From contig NZ_CP155552.1 of assembly GCF_036632915.2 (NCBI RefSeq), forward strand, positions 1,798,001 through 1,862,000: a stretch of DNA of 64,000 nucleotides, in the 5' to 3' direction. Every line of letters starts with the position of its first letter. Within the stretch, counting starts at the first letter, position 1. Shown one piece after another: positions 1 to 7,379 of the stretch. The position numbers and the translations under genes are program-made. The notes beneath the pieces were generated by a model. That model was not told the origin of the DNA, searched no databases, and saw only the letters and a list, made by a program, of their open reading frames with translations. The DNA is from Faecalibacterium taiwanense (lineage in GTDB: Bacteria > Bacillota > Clostridia > Oscillospirales > Ruminococcaceae).

Positions 1-1
1 A

Positions 2-505
2 GCCAAGTTCAACCTGAAAGAGATGTCCAAAACCCTGCTGTTCTTGCAGGAGCAAAAAATCGGTAGCGCAGAGGAACTGCGGGAACGTGCGACGGCGGCA
101 ACGGAACGCTATCATGCTATGGGGGATGCCATCAAAGCGGCAGAAGCGAGGTTGACCGAAATCGCCGTGCTGAAAACTCACATCATCAACTATGCCAAGA
201 CCCGTGATGTGTACGCTGCTTATCGGAAAGCCGGGTACAGCAAAACCTTTCTGGACGCTCACCGGGAGGAGATTACTCTGCACAAGGCGGCGAAAGCTGC
301 CTTTGACGAGGCTGAGATGCAAAAGTTGCCGAAGGTTAAGGAACTGGATGCGGAGTTTGCAGAACTGCTAACCAAGAAGAAAGCCGCCTACCCGGACTAC
401 CGCAAGGCACGGAATGAGATGCAGGGACTGGTTCGGGCACAGAAAAACGTGGAACGATTTTTTGCGGAAGAAAAGCCAGCACAGGAGAACGAGCAGGCTC
501 GATAA
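2..505 (+). CDS. Relaxase/mobilisation protein, C-terminal part (5' end outside window)
   Basis: The frame is open from the first bases of the window and stops at 503-505, so the N-terminal relaxase domain lies upstream. The visible 167 residues are almost all helical and charged, rich in Ala, Lys, Glu and Arg, and end in a Lys/Glu-rich tail. They resemble the C-terminal extension of MobA/VirD2-type relaxases of Firmicute integrative elements, which nick the transfer origin and pilot the strand. The catalytic Tyr and His triad cannot be seen here. A hairpin terminator follows six bases after the stop. The call rests on family resemblance and on the mobile-element context. An unrelated coiled-coil protein is the main alternative. 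Confidence 0.6.
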   Translation, partial: AKFNLKEMSKTLLFLQEQKIGSAEELRERATAATERYHAMGDAIKAAEARLTEIAVLKTHIINYAKTRDVYAAYRKAGYSKTFLDAHREEITLHKAAKAAFDEAEMQKLPKVKELDAEFAELLTKKKAAYPDYRKARNEMQGLVRAQKNVERFFAEEKPAQENEQAR

Positions 506-510
506 GAACA

Positions 511-556
511 AATTGCCGGGAGTTGACCGTAAGAGGTCTGCTTCCGGCAATCTTTT
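511..556 (+). terminator. Intrinsic terminator after relaxase gene
   Basis: ATTGCCGG at 512-519 pairs with CCGGCAAT at 544-551, with an inner GACC/GGTC stem, followed by a run of T. Confidence 0.8.
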
Positions 557-623
557 TGTTAGTTCAATCTTTAACGGAATTGTTCATCTCTTTCGATTGT
601 GTATGTTCATGCGTTTAACAGGT

Positions 624-654
624 ATCCTATGGAGTGTAAATAACACGATAGGAT
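624..654. promoter_or_regulatory. Nested palindrome, probable operator of the XRE regulator
   Basis: ATCCTAT (624-630) and ATAGGAT (648-654) are perfect inverted repeats. Inside them lie GTGT (634-637) and ACAC (643-646). The site ends 11 bases before the regulator's start codon, where an autorepressor would sit. A related TAGGA/TCCTA pair lies at 1085-1103, ahead of the next gene. Confidence 0.45.
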
Positions 655-665
655 GAGGTTGCGCT

Positions 666-1112
666 ATGAAAGAGCTTTTTGGACAGAGACTGCGGGAGCA
701 GCGTATAAAGCATGGGTTGACGCTGGAACAACTTGCGGAAAAATCCGAGCTTTCCTCCAACTATATCGGCATGGTAGAGCGTGGCTTAAAGGAACCCGGC
801 CTTGCCACCATTGTTAAACTTCTGAACGCTCTGAATATTTCCGCAGACACATTGTTGTGTGATCTGGTTCCCAGTGCATCTCATGTGACCGACGACGAGA
901 TCCGCAAGCGACTGGAAGGCTTGACCCCCATCCAGAAGAAAGCTGCCCTCGATTTGCTGGATACCTATATCAGCAATCTCCCTACCTCACAAACGAAGAA
1001 TAAATCGCAAACTTTGCAAGCGCATCGGCTGAAATTTAGCCGATGCGCTTTTCTTTGCATTCCTTTCGGCTATAATCATTCTTATAGGATGTATTATTTC
1101 CTAAAGAATTGA
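666..1112 (+). CDS. XRE-family helix-turn-helix transcriptional regulator
   Basis: The protein has 148 residues. Residues 1-65 form a Cro/CI-type helix-turn-helix: QLAEKSELSSNYIGMVERG is the helix-turn-helix core and is followed by the LATIVKLLNAL helix. Such proteins act as small DNA-binding repressors in integrative elements. The sequence looks family-like to about residue 117. The last 35 or so residues are encoded by the perfect terminator hairpin at 1018-1050 and by AT-rich spacer, so the natural stop was probably lost by a small indel near 1000-1010, where an out-of-frame TAA occurs. The palindrome at 624-654 is a likely autoregulatory site. DNA-binding function should be intact; the tail is probably not functional. 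Confidence 0.85.
   Translation: MKELFGQRLREQRIKHGLTLEQLAEKSELSSNYIGMVERGLKEPGLATIVKLLNALNISADTLLCDLVPSASHVTDDEIRKRLEGLTPIQKKAALDLLDTYISNLPTSQTKNKSQTLQAHRLKFSRCAFLCIPFGYNHSYRMYYFLKN
1018..1056 (+). terminator. Perfect 13-bp terminator hairpin inside the end of the XRE reading frame
   Basis: The arms 1018-1030 and 1038-1050 are exactly complementary around a 7-base loop and are followed by TTCTTT. The hairpin lies inside the open frame of the XRE gene, which suggests that frame has been extended past its original stop. Confidence 0.8.
1084..1103. promoter_or_regulatory. Possible second operator half-sites
   Basis: ATAGGA followed about nine bases later by TCCTA repeats the half-site found in the palindrome before the XRE gene. 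It lies 25 bases ahead of the next start codon. Only short matches support it. Confidence 0.25.
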
Positions 1113-1127
1113 TTCGGGGGTGTCAAA

Positions 1128-1646
1128 ATGAGAGAACCGCAGTACAGCATTTTAGCCGACATTCAGGATGCGATCGAGCGGGCAAAACAAGGGAAGTTGG
1201 CATTGTACTGGCAGCGCACCATCCAACGGGAATACCGTTGCAAAAAAGTCACCCTTGCCGAACAGCAAGCGTATGAGCAGCTGCAAAGCATTCTTTCCGA
1301 GATTTCGCAATGGAACGATGAAGAAGATCTGCGCTCCGACATGGAGGAAATTGGCGGCAGGGTCTGGTATTGCCACTACTGGGAGGAGCATTACTCCATG
1401 GTAGAGTTGACCGAGGACCGCAACGGAAAATTTAACGTTGACTACGTTTTGGACGACGCAGTGACCCCGGAGGTGCGCCGGGATGCTGCACTGTTAGCGC
1501 AAAAGGAATTTGCGGACTGTATGCAGGAATGGGGCATTTCTCTTCTGAATGCACCCGTCCCGGAACAGATGAAGTATGCTTCTCTGGCAGAAGCCGCATC
1601 TCACCTCATGCAAGTCCTCAATGACCCGGAGAGCATCACAGGGTAA
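1128..1646 (+). CDS. Hypothetical protein of the accessory region
   Basis: The protein has 172 residues and I do not recognise it. The start at 1128 is preceded by a purine-rich GGGGG stretch at a workable distance. The protein is soluble, acidic and rich in Gln, Glu and Tyr. It has an N-terminal helical segment (residues 5-70), a middle aromatic part with WYCHYWEEHY around residues 84-93, and a second helical part to the end. There is no signal peptide, membrane segment or cysteine cluster. It follows the XRE gene in the same direction, beyond a terminator, with possible operator half-sites in front. Similar small cargo proteins are common in integrative elements. No function is proposed. 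Confidence 0.65.
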   Translation: MREPQYSILADIQDAIERAKQGKLALYWQRTIQREYRCKKVTLAEQQAYEQLQSILSEISQWNDEEDLRSDMEEIGGRVWYCHYWEEHYSMVELTEDRNGKFNVDYVLDDAVTPEVRRDAALLAQKEFADCMQEWGISLLNAPVPEQMKYASLAEAASHLMQVLNDPESITG

Positions 1647-1827
1647 AAAGCGTCCCGCCGGGACGCGCAGCCTGCATTGGAAAAATGCAGATCAAAGGGG
1701 TTTGGGGCACTCCCCAACAAGCATTTGCAGAGCAAAATAAGCAGATGTATATACGTCTGCACTGCTTGCCACAACAATGCGTCCTTTTTGTCCGCAGTTT
1801 GAAATTTTTAGATTGGAGAAAAACGCC
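1647..1827. other. Short intergenic stretch with three small inverted repeats
   Basis: GCGTCCC/GGGACGC (1650-1666), GTTTGGGG/CCCCAAC (about 1700-1719) and the near-perfect palindrome GCAGATGTATATACGTCTGC (1741-1760) lie between the unknown gene and the methylase remnant. None has a T run. The last could be a dimeric operator. Confidence 0.35.
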
Positions 1828-2301
1828 ATGCCAACCTTGGAATGGATCGGTAAAAATAAAGTCGTGAACCATCATCAGGAAGTTCCCTTCCGGGAGCTGG
1901 AGCGGCAATACAGTTTTGATGAGCAGGGGCAGCATATCGAAAACAACGGCAGTGAGAACATGATCATCCACGGCGATAATCTTGAAGCACTGAAAGCCCT
2001 GTTGCCGCAGTATGAGGGCAAGGTGAAGTGCATCTATATTGACCCGCCCTACAACACCGGCAACGAGGGCTGGTGCTACAACGATAATGTCAGCGACCCC
2101 CACATCCAGAAATGGCTGGGGGAAGTGGTGGGCAAAGAGGGCGAGGACCTGACCCGTCACGATAAGTGGCTCTGCATGATGTATCCCCGGCTGATGCTGC
2201 TTCAAAAGCTGTTGGCAGATGATGGCGTGATTTTCATCAGCATTGATGATAATGAACTCTATCGGTTTGATGAGTTTTTGAAGATTCTGGGAAAACTGTA
2301 A
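1828..2301 (+). pseudogene. Type III restriction-modification methyltransferase (Mod), N-terminal fragment
   Basis: This 157-residue product starts with a good GGAG ribosome site at 1815-1818. It carries the hallmark of N4/N6 adenine methylases: motif IV DPPYN at residues 72-76, preceded by IIHGDNLEALKALLPQYEG, the segment that leads into it. The ISIDDNE segment of the family follows near residue 140. Intact Mod proteins have about 600 residues with motif I and the target-recognition domain later on. Here the frame diverges after DDNELYRF and stops within a dozen residues, straight into a terminator. No res helicase gene follows. This is a deletion remnant and almost certainly has no methylase activity. 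Confidence 0.85.
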
Positions 2302-2306
2302 ACAAG

Positions 2307-2353
2307 AAAAAGAGTGACAGTGTTTCGATTTGAAATACTGTCACTCTTTTTCG
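2307..2353 (+). terminator. Intrinsic terminator after the methylase remnant
   Basis: A perfect 15-bp stem joins 2307-2321 to 2337-2351. The 3' arm ends in a T run and the 5' arm begins with an A run, so it can work in both directions. Confidence 0.85.
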
Positions 2354-2387
2354 TTGTCTGAATCACAGACAAAATAGCCGTATCATC

Positions 2388-2416
2388 TTGAAAACAGCGT
2401 AAAGATTTATTATAAT
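2388..2416 (+). promoter_or_regulatory. Sigma-70 type promoter of the Y-polymerase cassette
   Basis: TTGAAA at 2388-2393 and TATAAT at 2411-2416 are separated by exactly 17 bases. The start codon of the first cassette gene is 41 bases downstream. No SOS-type operator was seen next to it. Confidence 0.75.
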
Positions 2417-2456
2417 AAGATAAATAGTTGTGACTTTTGCAAAGGAGCTGTAAGGA

Positions 2457-2744
2457 ATGAATCGGAACTGCCGCCGTAAAACAGAAAAGGTCTATGTGAA
2501 GGTGAACTCTGATTTTGATGCAACCGGCTATATGCAGCCCCGGCAGATCACATGGGGCGATGGTCGGACGTATCCCATCGAGCAGGTGCGGGACTTTCGC
2601 CCTGCAAATACCATTGCCGATATGCCCGGCGACTGTTATACTGTAATGGTAAAAGGACAGGAACGGCACCTGTTTTTCGAGCGTTCCGACTCACGGTTTC
2701 CCTCCCGGTTCGGCCGGTGGTTCGTGGAGGTGGAAACCAAATAA
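2457..2744 (+). CDS. Small hypothetical protein, first gene of the Y-polymerase cassette
   Basis: The protein has 95 residues, with an AAAGGAG ribosome site and a strong promoter in front. It is basic at the N-terminus and rich in Arg, Asp and aromatic residues. It looks like a compact beta-rich domain, with alternating segments such as KVYVKVNSDF and HLFFERSD. There is no signal peptide or membrane segment. It ends 19 bases before the Y-family polymerase in the same operon, so it may be an accessory or regulatory factor of that polymerase. Genes of this size often sit in this position in Firmicute mobile elements, but I cannot name the family. Confidence 0.7.
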   Translation: MNRNCRRKTEKVYVKVNSDFDATGYMQPRQITWGDGRTYPIEQVRDFRPANTIADMPGDCYTVMVKGQERHLFFERSDSRFPSRFGRWFVEVETK

Positions 2745-2763
2745 CACAGAGGAGGGCTGAATC

Positions 2764-4269
2764 ATGGCAGCGCAACGCACCTTTCTGGCAATCGACCTGA
2801 AAAGCTTCTATGCCTCGGTGGAGTGCGTAGACCGTCATCTCGACCCCCTGACCACCAATTTGGTGGTGGCGGACGCCTCCCGCACCGAAAAGACTATCTG
2901 CCTTGCGGTATCGCCCTCCTTAAAGGCATATAAGATACCCGGCAGAGCGCGGCTGTTTGAAGCCGTTCAGCGGGTGAAAGAGGTCAATGCTCAGCGGCTG
3001 CAAACTGCCATCCGGCAGAAAAAGGCAGTCCGGGGAGAGGATGGAAAATACCACTTTGCCAGCACCTCATTCGATGCCAACGCCCTGAACGCAGACCCTG
3101 CACTGGGGTTGAGCTACATCGTTGCGCCGCCCCGGATGCAGCGGTATCTGGATGTGTCCACCCAAATCTACAAGACCTACCTCAAATATGTGTCCCCGGC
3201 GGATATCTACCCCTACTCCATTGACGAGGTTTTCATTGATGTGACGGGCTATCTGCCCTACTACCACATGAGCGCCCACGAGCTTGCCATGACCATGGTG
3301 CGGGAGGTGCTGTACAACACCGGCATCACCGCAACGGCAGGCATCGGCACCAACCTCTACCTTGCAAAGCTGGCCATGGACATCGTGGCAAAGCACATCC
3401 CGGCGGACAAGGATGGTGTCCGCATTGCGGAGCTGGATGAGCAGTCCTACCGGTATCTGCTGTGGAACCACCGCCCCCTGACGGATTTTTGGATGACCGG
3501 TCCCGGTACCGTCAAACGGCTGGAAGCCCACGGCATCTACACCATGGGGGATTTGGCACGGTTTTCTATCCACGGAGAAGATCGTCTGTATAAGATTTTT
3601 GGCGTGGATGCGGAAATTCTCATCGACCACGCATGGGGCTATGAACCCTGCGGTATGGCTGAGATCAAAAGTTACAAGCCCAGCACCAACAGCATCAGCG
3701 AGGGACAGGTTCTGACCTGCCCCTACCCCAACAATAAAGCAAAGCTCATCGTCCGGGAGATGGCGGAGATTTTGATGTTCCGGCTCACCGAAAAGAAGCT
3801 GGTGACGGAATCCATCACCTTGGAGGTGGGCTACGACCGGGAGAACGTGGACAAGGGTGGCTATCGTGGTCTGACCCAGACCGACCGCTACGGCAGAATC
3901 ATCCCCAAAGCGGCACACGGCACCGTCCGGTTCGACGCTCCTACCAATCTAGGCAGCACCATCATCAACGAAAGCGCAAAGCTGTTTGAGCGCATTACTA
4001 ACCCTGCGCTGACGGTGCGGCGCATTACCATCAATGCCAACAAGGTCACGCCGGACGAGGGCATCTATCAGGTGGACTTTTTTACCGACACCAAGAAGCT
4101 GGAAAAGGAGAAAAAACTCCAGCAAGCCATGCTGGGCATCAAGAACAAGTACGGCAAAAATGCCGTACTGAAAGCCAGCAGCTACGAGGAAGGTGCCACC
4201 ATGCGCCAGCGCAACGCGCAGATCGGCGGGCACAGCGCGGGAGGTTCGGATGGAAAACTACAAAAATAG
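2764..4269 (+). CDS. Y-family (UmuC/DinB-like) lesion-bypass DNA polymerase
   Basis: The protein has 501 residues and belongs to the translesion polymerase family that copies past damaged bases. The acidic triad is present: Asp11 in FLAIDLKSFYASVE, and Asp154 and Glu155 in YSIDEVFID. GIGTNLYLAKLAMD, the conserved helix-hairpin part of the palm, is at residues 193-206. The C-terminal little-finger region extends from about 330. The length fits the UvrX/UmuC-type plasmid and ICE polymerases, which are longer than DinB. Start 2764 has GGAGGG in front. The gene overlaps the YolD-like gene by 20 bases, the classic partnership in Bacilli and Clostridia. It probably gives damage-induced mutagenesis or helps the element survive single-stranded transfer. 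Confidence 0.92.
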   Translation: MAAQRTFLAIDLKSFYASVECVDRHLDPLTTNLVVADASRTEKTICLAVSPSLKAYKIPGRARLFEAVQRVKEVNAQRLQTAIRQKKAVRGEDGKYHFASTSFDANALNADPALGLSYIVAPPRMQRYLDVSTQIYKTYLKYVSPADIYPYSIDEVFIDVTGYLPYYHMSAHELAMTMVREVLYNTGITATAGIGTNLYLAKLAMDIVAKHIPADKDGVRIAELDEQSYRYLLWNHRPLTDFWMTGPGTVKRLEAHGIYTMGDLARFSIHGEDRLYKIFGVDAEILIDHAWGYEPCGMAEIKSYKPSTNSISEGQVLTCPYPNNKAKLIVREMAEILMFRLTEKKLVTESITLEVGYDRENVDKGGYRGLTQTDRYGRIIPKAAHGTVRFDAPTNLGSTIINESAKLFERITNPALTVRRITINANKVTPDEGIYQVDFFTDTKKLEKEKKLQQAMLGIKNKYGKNAVLKASSYEEGATMRQRNAQIGGHSAGGSDGKLQK

Positions 4270-4747
4270 CAAGATCGGACAAGAGACTGCCCAAAAGTAT
4301 GGGGACATCATAGAGATGGAACGCCCCCAGACCGAAGAATCCCTTCGCAAGCATCCCCGCATGACCTTGCAGAACCGGGCAAAGATTTTCTCTCCCTTTG
4401 CAGCCTTGCGTGGTTATGATGAGCAGCTTGCCGCAGAAAAGCAGCGCACCGAGCGGGTGACCAAGCGCATTTTGACCGAGGAAGAAATGTCGGCTCTGTC
4501 CGATCGGCTGATGCAGGTCACCAAGGGCATGACCATCACAGTGCGGTATTTCAAAGAGGATACCGCCCACCCGGAGATTCCCGCAGTGGGCAACTACATC
4601 ACGCTGACCGGAAAAGCGGACCGCATCGACCCAGTGTTCCGCACCTTGCAGATGGGCGAAACCGTAGTGCCCTTTGAAGATCTAGTTGAGATCAGTGGGG
4701 AAAGCATCATGGAGATTGACCAATATCTCGGCATTACAGAGGATTAA
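4250..4747 (+). CDS. YolD-like protein, partner of the Y-family polymerase
   Basis: The product has 165 residues. The start at 4250 lies inside the end of the polymerase gene and has GGGAGGT eight bases ahead, which suggests translational coupling. Residues 35-60 (MTLQNRAKIFSPFAALRGYDE) fit the YolD signature of an MxxxxRAxxFxPFAAL helix. The remainder is a beta-rich domain with the pattern ITVRYF...IPAVGNYITLTGKADRID. YolD proteins pair with UvrX/YqjW polymerases in mobile elements and may control or assist them. There is no catalytic motif. The gene is followed by a hairpin that ends the cassette. Confidence 0.85.
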   Translation: MENYKNSKIGQETAQKYGDIIEMERPQTEESLRKHPRMTLQNRAKIFSPFAALRGYDEQLAAEKQRTERVTKRILTEEEMSALSDRLMQVTKGMTITVRYFKEDTAHPEIPAVGNYITLTGKADRIDPVFRTLQMGETVVPFEDLVEISGESIMEIDQYLGITED

Positions 4748-4755
4748 GCACAAAA

Positions 4756-4795
4756 AAGGCCACCAGTCGAAAAAACGGCTGGTGGTCTTGCTTAC
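4756..4795 (+). terminator. Terminator between convergent genes
   Basis: A 14-bp stem (4756-4769 with 4776-4789) contains two G-U pairs and is followed by a weak T-rich tract. It separates the polymerase cassette from the minus-strand zinc-ribbon gene. Confidence 0.6.
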
Positions 4796-4992
4796 TTATG
4801 GCGTATCGTCGGCAACTGTTTGATTTTATTTCCGACCTTTTTGCGTTCCAGTGAGAACACCATGTCTGGAGTGCGTTCAAAGAAGCCTATGTCACGTTTC
4901 CAGCTTGTCCCACACTTGCAATGGAACAGCCCTGTAAACTGCTGCTTCATTTTACGTCCGCAGTTCGGACAGATTCGCTTGCTGGCTCCCAT
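4792..4992 (-). CDS. Small zinc-ribbon protein
   Basis: The protein has 66 residues. A single zinc ribbon is visible: CPNCG at residues 8-12 and CKCG at 26-29, separated by KMKQQFTGLFH, followed by the basic tail KRDIGFFERTPDM. Such one-ribbon proteins bind nucleic acid or another protein. The start lies six bases after the restored stop of the upstream gene at 4999-5333, so the two were probably one operon. Nothing gives the exact role. Its size and surroundings fit cargo of an integrative element. Confidence 0.7.
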   Translation of the reverse strand: MGASKRICPNCGRKMKQQFTGLFHCKCGTSWKRDIGFFERTPDMVFSLERKKVGNKIKQLPTIRHK

Positions 4993-4998
4993 AAAAGT

Positions 4999-5333
4999 TT
5001 ACTGGAGCTTGGCAACAATTTCATCGGCAGACATACCGCTGGCAAGCAGCTTTTTCAATACGGATTCCGCTTCGGCCTTTTTGGATTCTTCTGCGGCCTT
5101 TTTTCGGCTGCAACCTTTTTTGCCTCTGCTTTAGAAAGTTCCTTTACTGCAACCTTCAGCGCAGATTTTTTGCTTTTCAACTGCTCTTTCAGTACGCTAA
5201 TGTTGTCAGATAATGCGGCAATCTCAGTTTCAATTTGTTCCTTGGCAGTAGTCTTTTCAGCAACAATAGCCGAATAGTCAACATTTGCTTTCTTGGTACG
5301 CACTGCATTCTTGCTTCCTTTTGGTCTAGCCAT
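4999..5333 (-). pseudogene. Coiled-coil DNA-associated protein, frameshifted in an A run
   Basis: The start at 5333 has GGAGGG upstream. As read, the frame gives 92 residues ending KRPQKNPKRPKRNPY with a stop at 5055. If one base is added to the run of six A (plus strand T, 5099-5104), the frame continues through EESKKAEAESVLKKLL and GMSADEIVAKLQ to a stop at 4999, giving about 111 residues. The restored protein has a basic N-terminus (MARPKGSKNAVRTKK), a long Lys/Glu/Ala coiled coil, and a C-terminal helix typical of SHOCT-like ends. It was probably intact in a recent ancestor. A sequencing error in the homopolymer is equally possible. Confidence 0.75.
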
Positions 5334-5372
5334 AATAGTCCCTCCATCTAGTATTGGAATTGAGCTAATATA

Positions 5373-5400
5373 AGTATATTCTTTCCGTCTCGAAATGCAA
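5373..5400 (-). promoter_or_regulatory. Promoter of the coiled-coil / zinc-ribbon pair
   Basis: On the minus strand TTGCAT (5400-5395) and TATACT (5378-5373) are 16 bases apart, about 40 bases ahead of the ATG at 5333. Confidence 0.5.
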
Positions 5401-5413
5401 TACTTTCTTAAAC

Positions 5414-5455
5414 AATAAGAGCGGAGCCTTTTGCAAGGTTCCGCTCTTATTGCTG
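5414..5455. terminator. Bidirectional terminator-like hairpin
   Basis: A 17-bp stem (5414-5430 with 5435-5451) with a TTGC loop closes with AATAAG/CTTATT. It lies upstream of the coiled-coil gene. The stretch 5456-5587 that follows shows no convincing gene. Confidence 0.5.
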
Positions 5456-5587
5456 CTGTGATGCAGTGACAAAATGAAGGAATATTTATCTTTCAAAACC
5501 ACCGATGGACTATCGCTATGAGGGTTCAGCAGCAATCCCATCAGACAGGCTTTGGAAGAAGCAAATGGGGATGGGAGAAATGCACCG

Positions 5588-5779
5588 TCATAGGTTGATA
5601 GCTACCCCAAGGATCACGAACAGGATTGACAGACAAATACAACTTACCCCATTTCTTCGCTTGGTAAAAGCGTCCAAAGAACACTTCGCATGTTGTTTTG
5701 CCTGTTCCAACTGGGATGCCCCCGCATAAGCAGAGAATCCAGCACAAATCAAAAGTATCAAACCAATCCAGACCATCAT
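5588..5779 (-). CDS. Small two-segment membrane protein, unknown
   Basis: The 63-residue product begins at the second of several ATG codons, because GGAG at 5791-5788 is eight bases from it. It has a hydrophobic segment at residues 2-20 (WIGLILLICAGFSAYAGA), a short charged middle with KRRNG, and a second hydrophobic segment near 45-62 (CICLSILFVILGVAI). It is therefore a small hairpin membrane protein. It starts 22 bases after the HAD phosphatase gene and probably shares its transcript. I do not recognise a family, and function is unknown. Confidence 0.5.
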   Translation of the reverse strand: MMVWIGLILLICAGFSAYAGASQLEQAKQHAKCSLDAFTKRRNGVSCICLSILFVILGVAINL

Positions 5780-5801
5780 AATCATTTCTCCAAATGGGAT
5801 A

Positions 5802-6410
5802 TTACCATTCCACGCCCAGAGTGCACAGGCTCTCGGCAAGGGCAGGAACATCCATGTTGAACACGATGCCTGCCATATTTTCGTAGAGTGCACCCTCTAC
5901 GTTGATGGGCGTATCGTCAATAAAGACGCATTCCTCCGGGCGAAGGGCGAACTTGCGCAGGAAGGTGCGGTAGATCTGCGGGTCGGGCTTTAGCAGCTTG
6001 GCCTCTGCGGAGATCAGGGCACCGTCCATCAGCTTGCTGGCCTCTGCCCGTGCCCAGTAGATGGGCTGACGGGTGGCAGCATTGGAAAGCAGGTAGAGCC
6101 GGTAGCCCTTTGCTTTCAGTGCCTGCAAAAGCTCCAGCATTCCCTCCACCGGCACAATGGGGTCGTCCCACTTTTCGATCAGCCCACGGGCTGCATCGTG
6201 CAAACGCTCCGGCAGGCGGGGCAGGATGCGCTGCTCTGCGATCTCCTCGTCGATGACGCCCCGGTCCAGCATGGTCCACTCCACCGAGCGAAATACCTCG
6301 TTGCGGATCAGCTTGCGATCCTCGCCGGTGAGGGAATAGCGGTCCATAAACAGCTCCGGGTCAAACCGAACCAGAACGTTTCCCATATCAAAAACAATAT
6401 TTTTTATCAC
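5802..6410 (-). CDS. HAD-superfamily phosphatase (subfamily IA)
   Basis: The protein has 202 residues. The HAD core motifs are in order: nucleophile Asp8 in VFDMGNVLV, motif II Ser-Asn in YLLSNAA near residue 110, motif III Lys in KLLKPDPQIY near 140, and the acidic motif IV IDDTPINV near 166. The cap is the helical C1 type between residues 15 and 90. The DMGN form of motif I is shared with YihX-like sugar-phosphate phosphatases, so the likely substrates are small phosphorylated metabolites. It acts in the cytoplasm. It is followed by a small membrane protein gene. The exact substrate cannot be told from sequence. Confidence 0.9.
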   Translation of the reverse strand: MIKNIVFDMGNVLVRFDPELFMDRYSLTGEDRKLIRNEVFRSVEWTMLDRGVIDEEIAEQRILPRLPERLHDAARGLIEKWDDPIVPVEGMLELLQALKAKGYRLYLLSNAATRQPIYWARAEASKLMDGALISAEAKLLKPDPQIYRTFLRKFALRPEECVFIDDTPINVEGALYENMAGIVFNMDVPALAESLCTLGVEW

Positions 6411-6485
6411 GAATATACCCTTCCTGTTTTACCAGTTGGTTTATGACTGCCACCTTATTTCACAGTTCATACAACGACCTTCTAT

Positions 6486-7367
6486 TTATCTTTCAAATGT
6501 TGTATGTAATGTTATAGAGTAGCTTTCATTGGGAGCGATGCAAGCCGCTGCCGCATGTTCATTCCACTCGGAGGTGTCAGTCTCTGCAGCTGGGAGACTC
6601 TGCCACGGCTCAATGCAGATAAATCGCATAGGTTTCGTAGGTGCACTCCAAAGTAGCGTATACGGATATTCCGAAATATCGCAGATGATTTTTCGCTCAG
6701 AATTCTTTTCATATATTCCAATCGTTTTGGAACGGAGTCCGGCGAGACAAAAACTATCATTATCAAACAGCGTATCCGTCAGTGGAATCGCCTGCGTATT
6801 TTTCCATTGATAAAAACTTTTTCCAGAGAGCAGACCATGAGGAAGACAATCCAGAATGATTGGGCTTTCCTCTTGCTCAAACCGAATCTCATAATCCGTA
6901 GTTGTGTGGTTTTCATCAAACGGAATATTAAATCCCGGATGAAAGCCAATTCCACACCGCATATTCTCGTCGCCGCAGTTTTTCACATGGACTTCATGGT
7001 GGAGCGTATGCCCGTCAAGAGTGAAAACACTTGTGAATTCAAAATCAAACGGAAATCGCAGAGTTTTCGTTTCTTCATCTGCTCGGAACATCAGTTGAGC
7101 AGAAATTCCGTTATTCTGCTTTAAGATATGCTCCAGATCACGAATAAAACCATGCTGTCCACCGCTATAGTGCTTCCCGTTATGAACCAATTCACCATTG
7201 GCAAGTCGTCCAGCCCACGGAAACAATACTGGAGAATGACGATCCCAAATAGCAGGGTCAGCCTGCCAGATAAGCTCTTCACCTTTGCTATTTTTTACAC
7301 TGACAACCTCTGCACCATGCGTATCAATTGTCACGGTCAGAAATTCATTGCTGATGATCGTTTGCAT
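6486..7367 (-). CDS. Aldose 1-epimerase family protein (LacX-like)
   Basis: The protein has 293 residues and should have the galactose mutarotase fold. Catalytic histidines are visible: His72 in GGQHGFIRDLEH and His143 in GIGFHPGFNIPF. The N-terminal ISNEFLTVTIDTHGAEV and FPWAGRLANG are typical of the LacX branch, which interconverts anomers of sugars or sugar phosphates. There is no signal peptide, so it acts in the cytoplasm. It follows 12 bases after the secreted beta-helix protein on the same strand. That pairing fits uptake or processing of a polysaccharide product, although no transporter gene is next to it. Confidence 0.88.
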   Translation of the reverse strand: MQTIISNEFLTVTIDTHGAEVVSVKNSKGEELIWQADPAIWDRHSPVLFPWAGRLANGELVHNGKHYSGGQHGFIRDLEHILKQNNGISAQLMFRADEETKTLRFPFDFEFTSVFTLDGHTLHHEVHVKNCGDENMRCGIGFHPGFNIPFDENHTTTDYEIRFEQEESPIILDCLPHGLLSGKSFYQWKNTQAIPLTDTLFDNDSFCLAGLRSKTIGIYEKNSERKIICDISEYPYTLLWSAPTKPMRFICIEPWQSLPAAETDTSEWNEHAAAACIAPNESYSITLHTTFER

Positions 7368-7379
7368 AAACTGCCTCCA

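Noticed and set aside
5099..5104. Programmed -1 frameshift in the coiled-coil gene
   Set aside because: The zero-frame codons around the A run do not form a canonical X XXY YYZ heptamer, and no stimulatory hairpin was seen; an indel is simpler.
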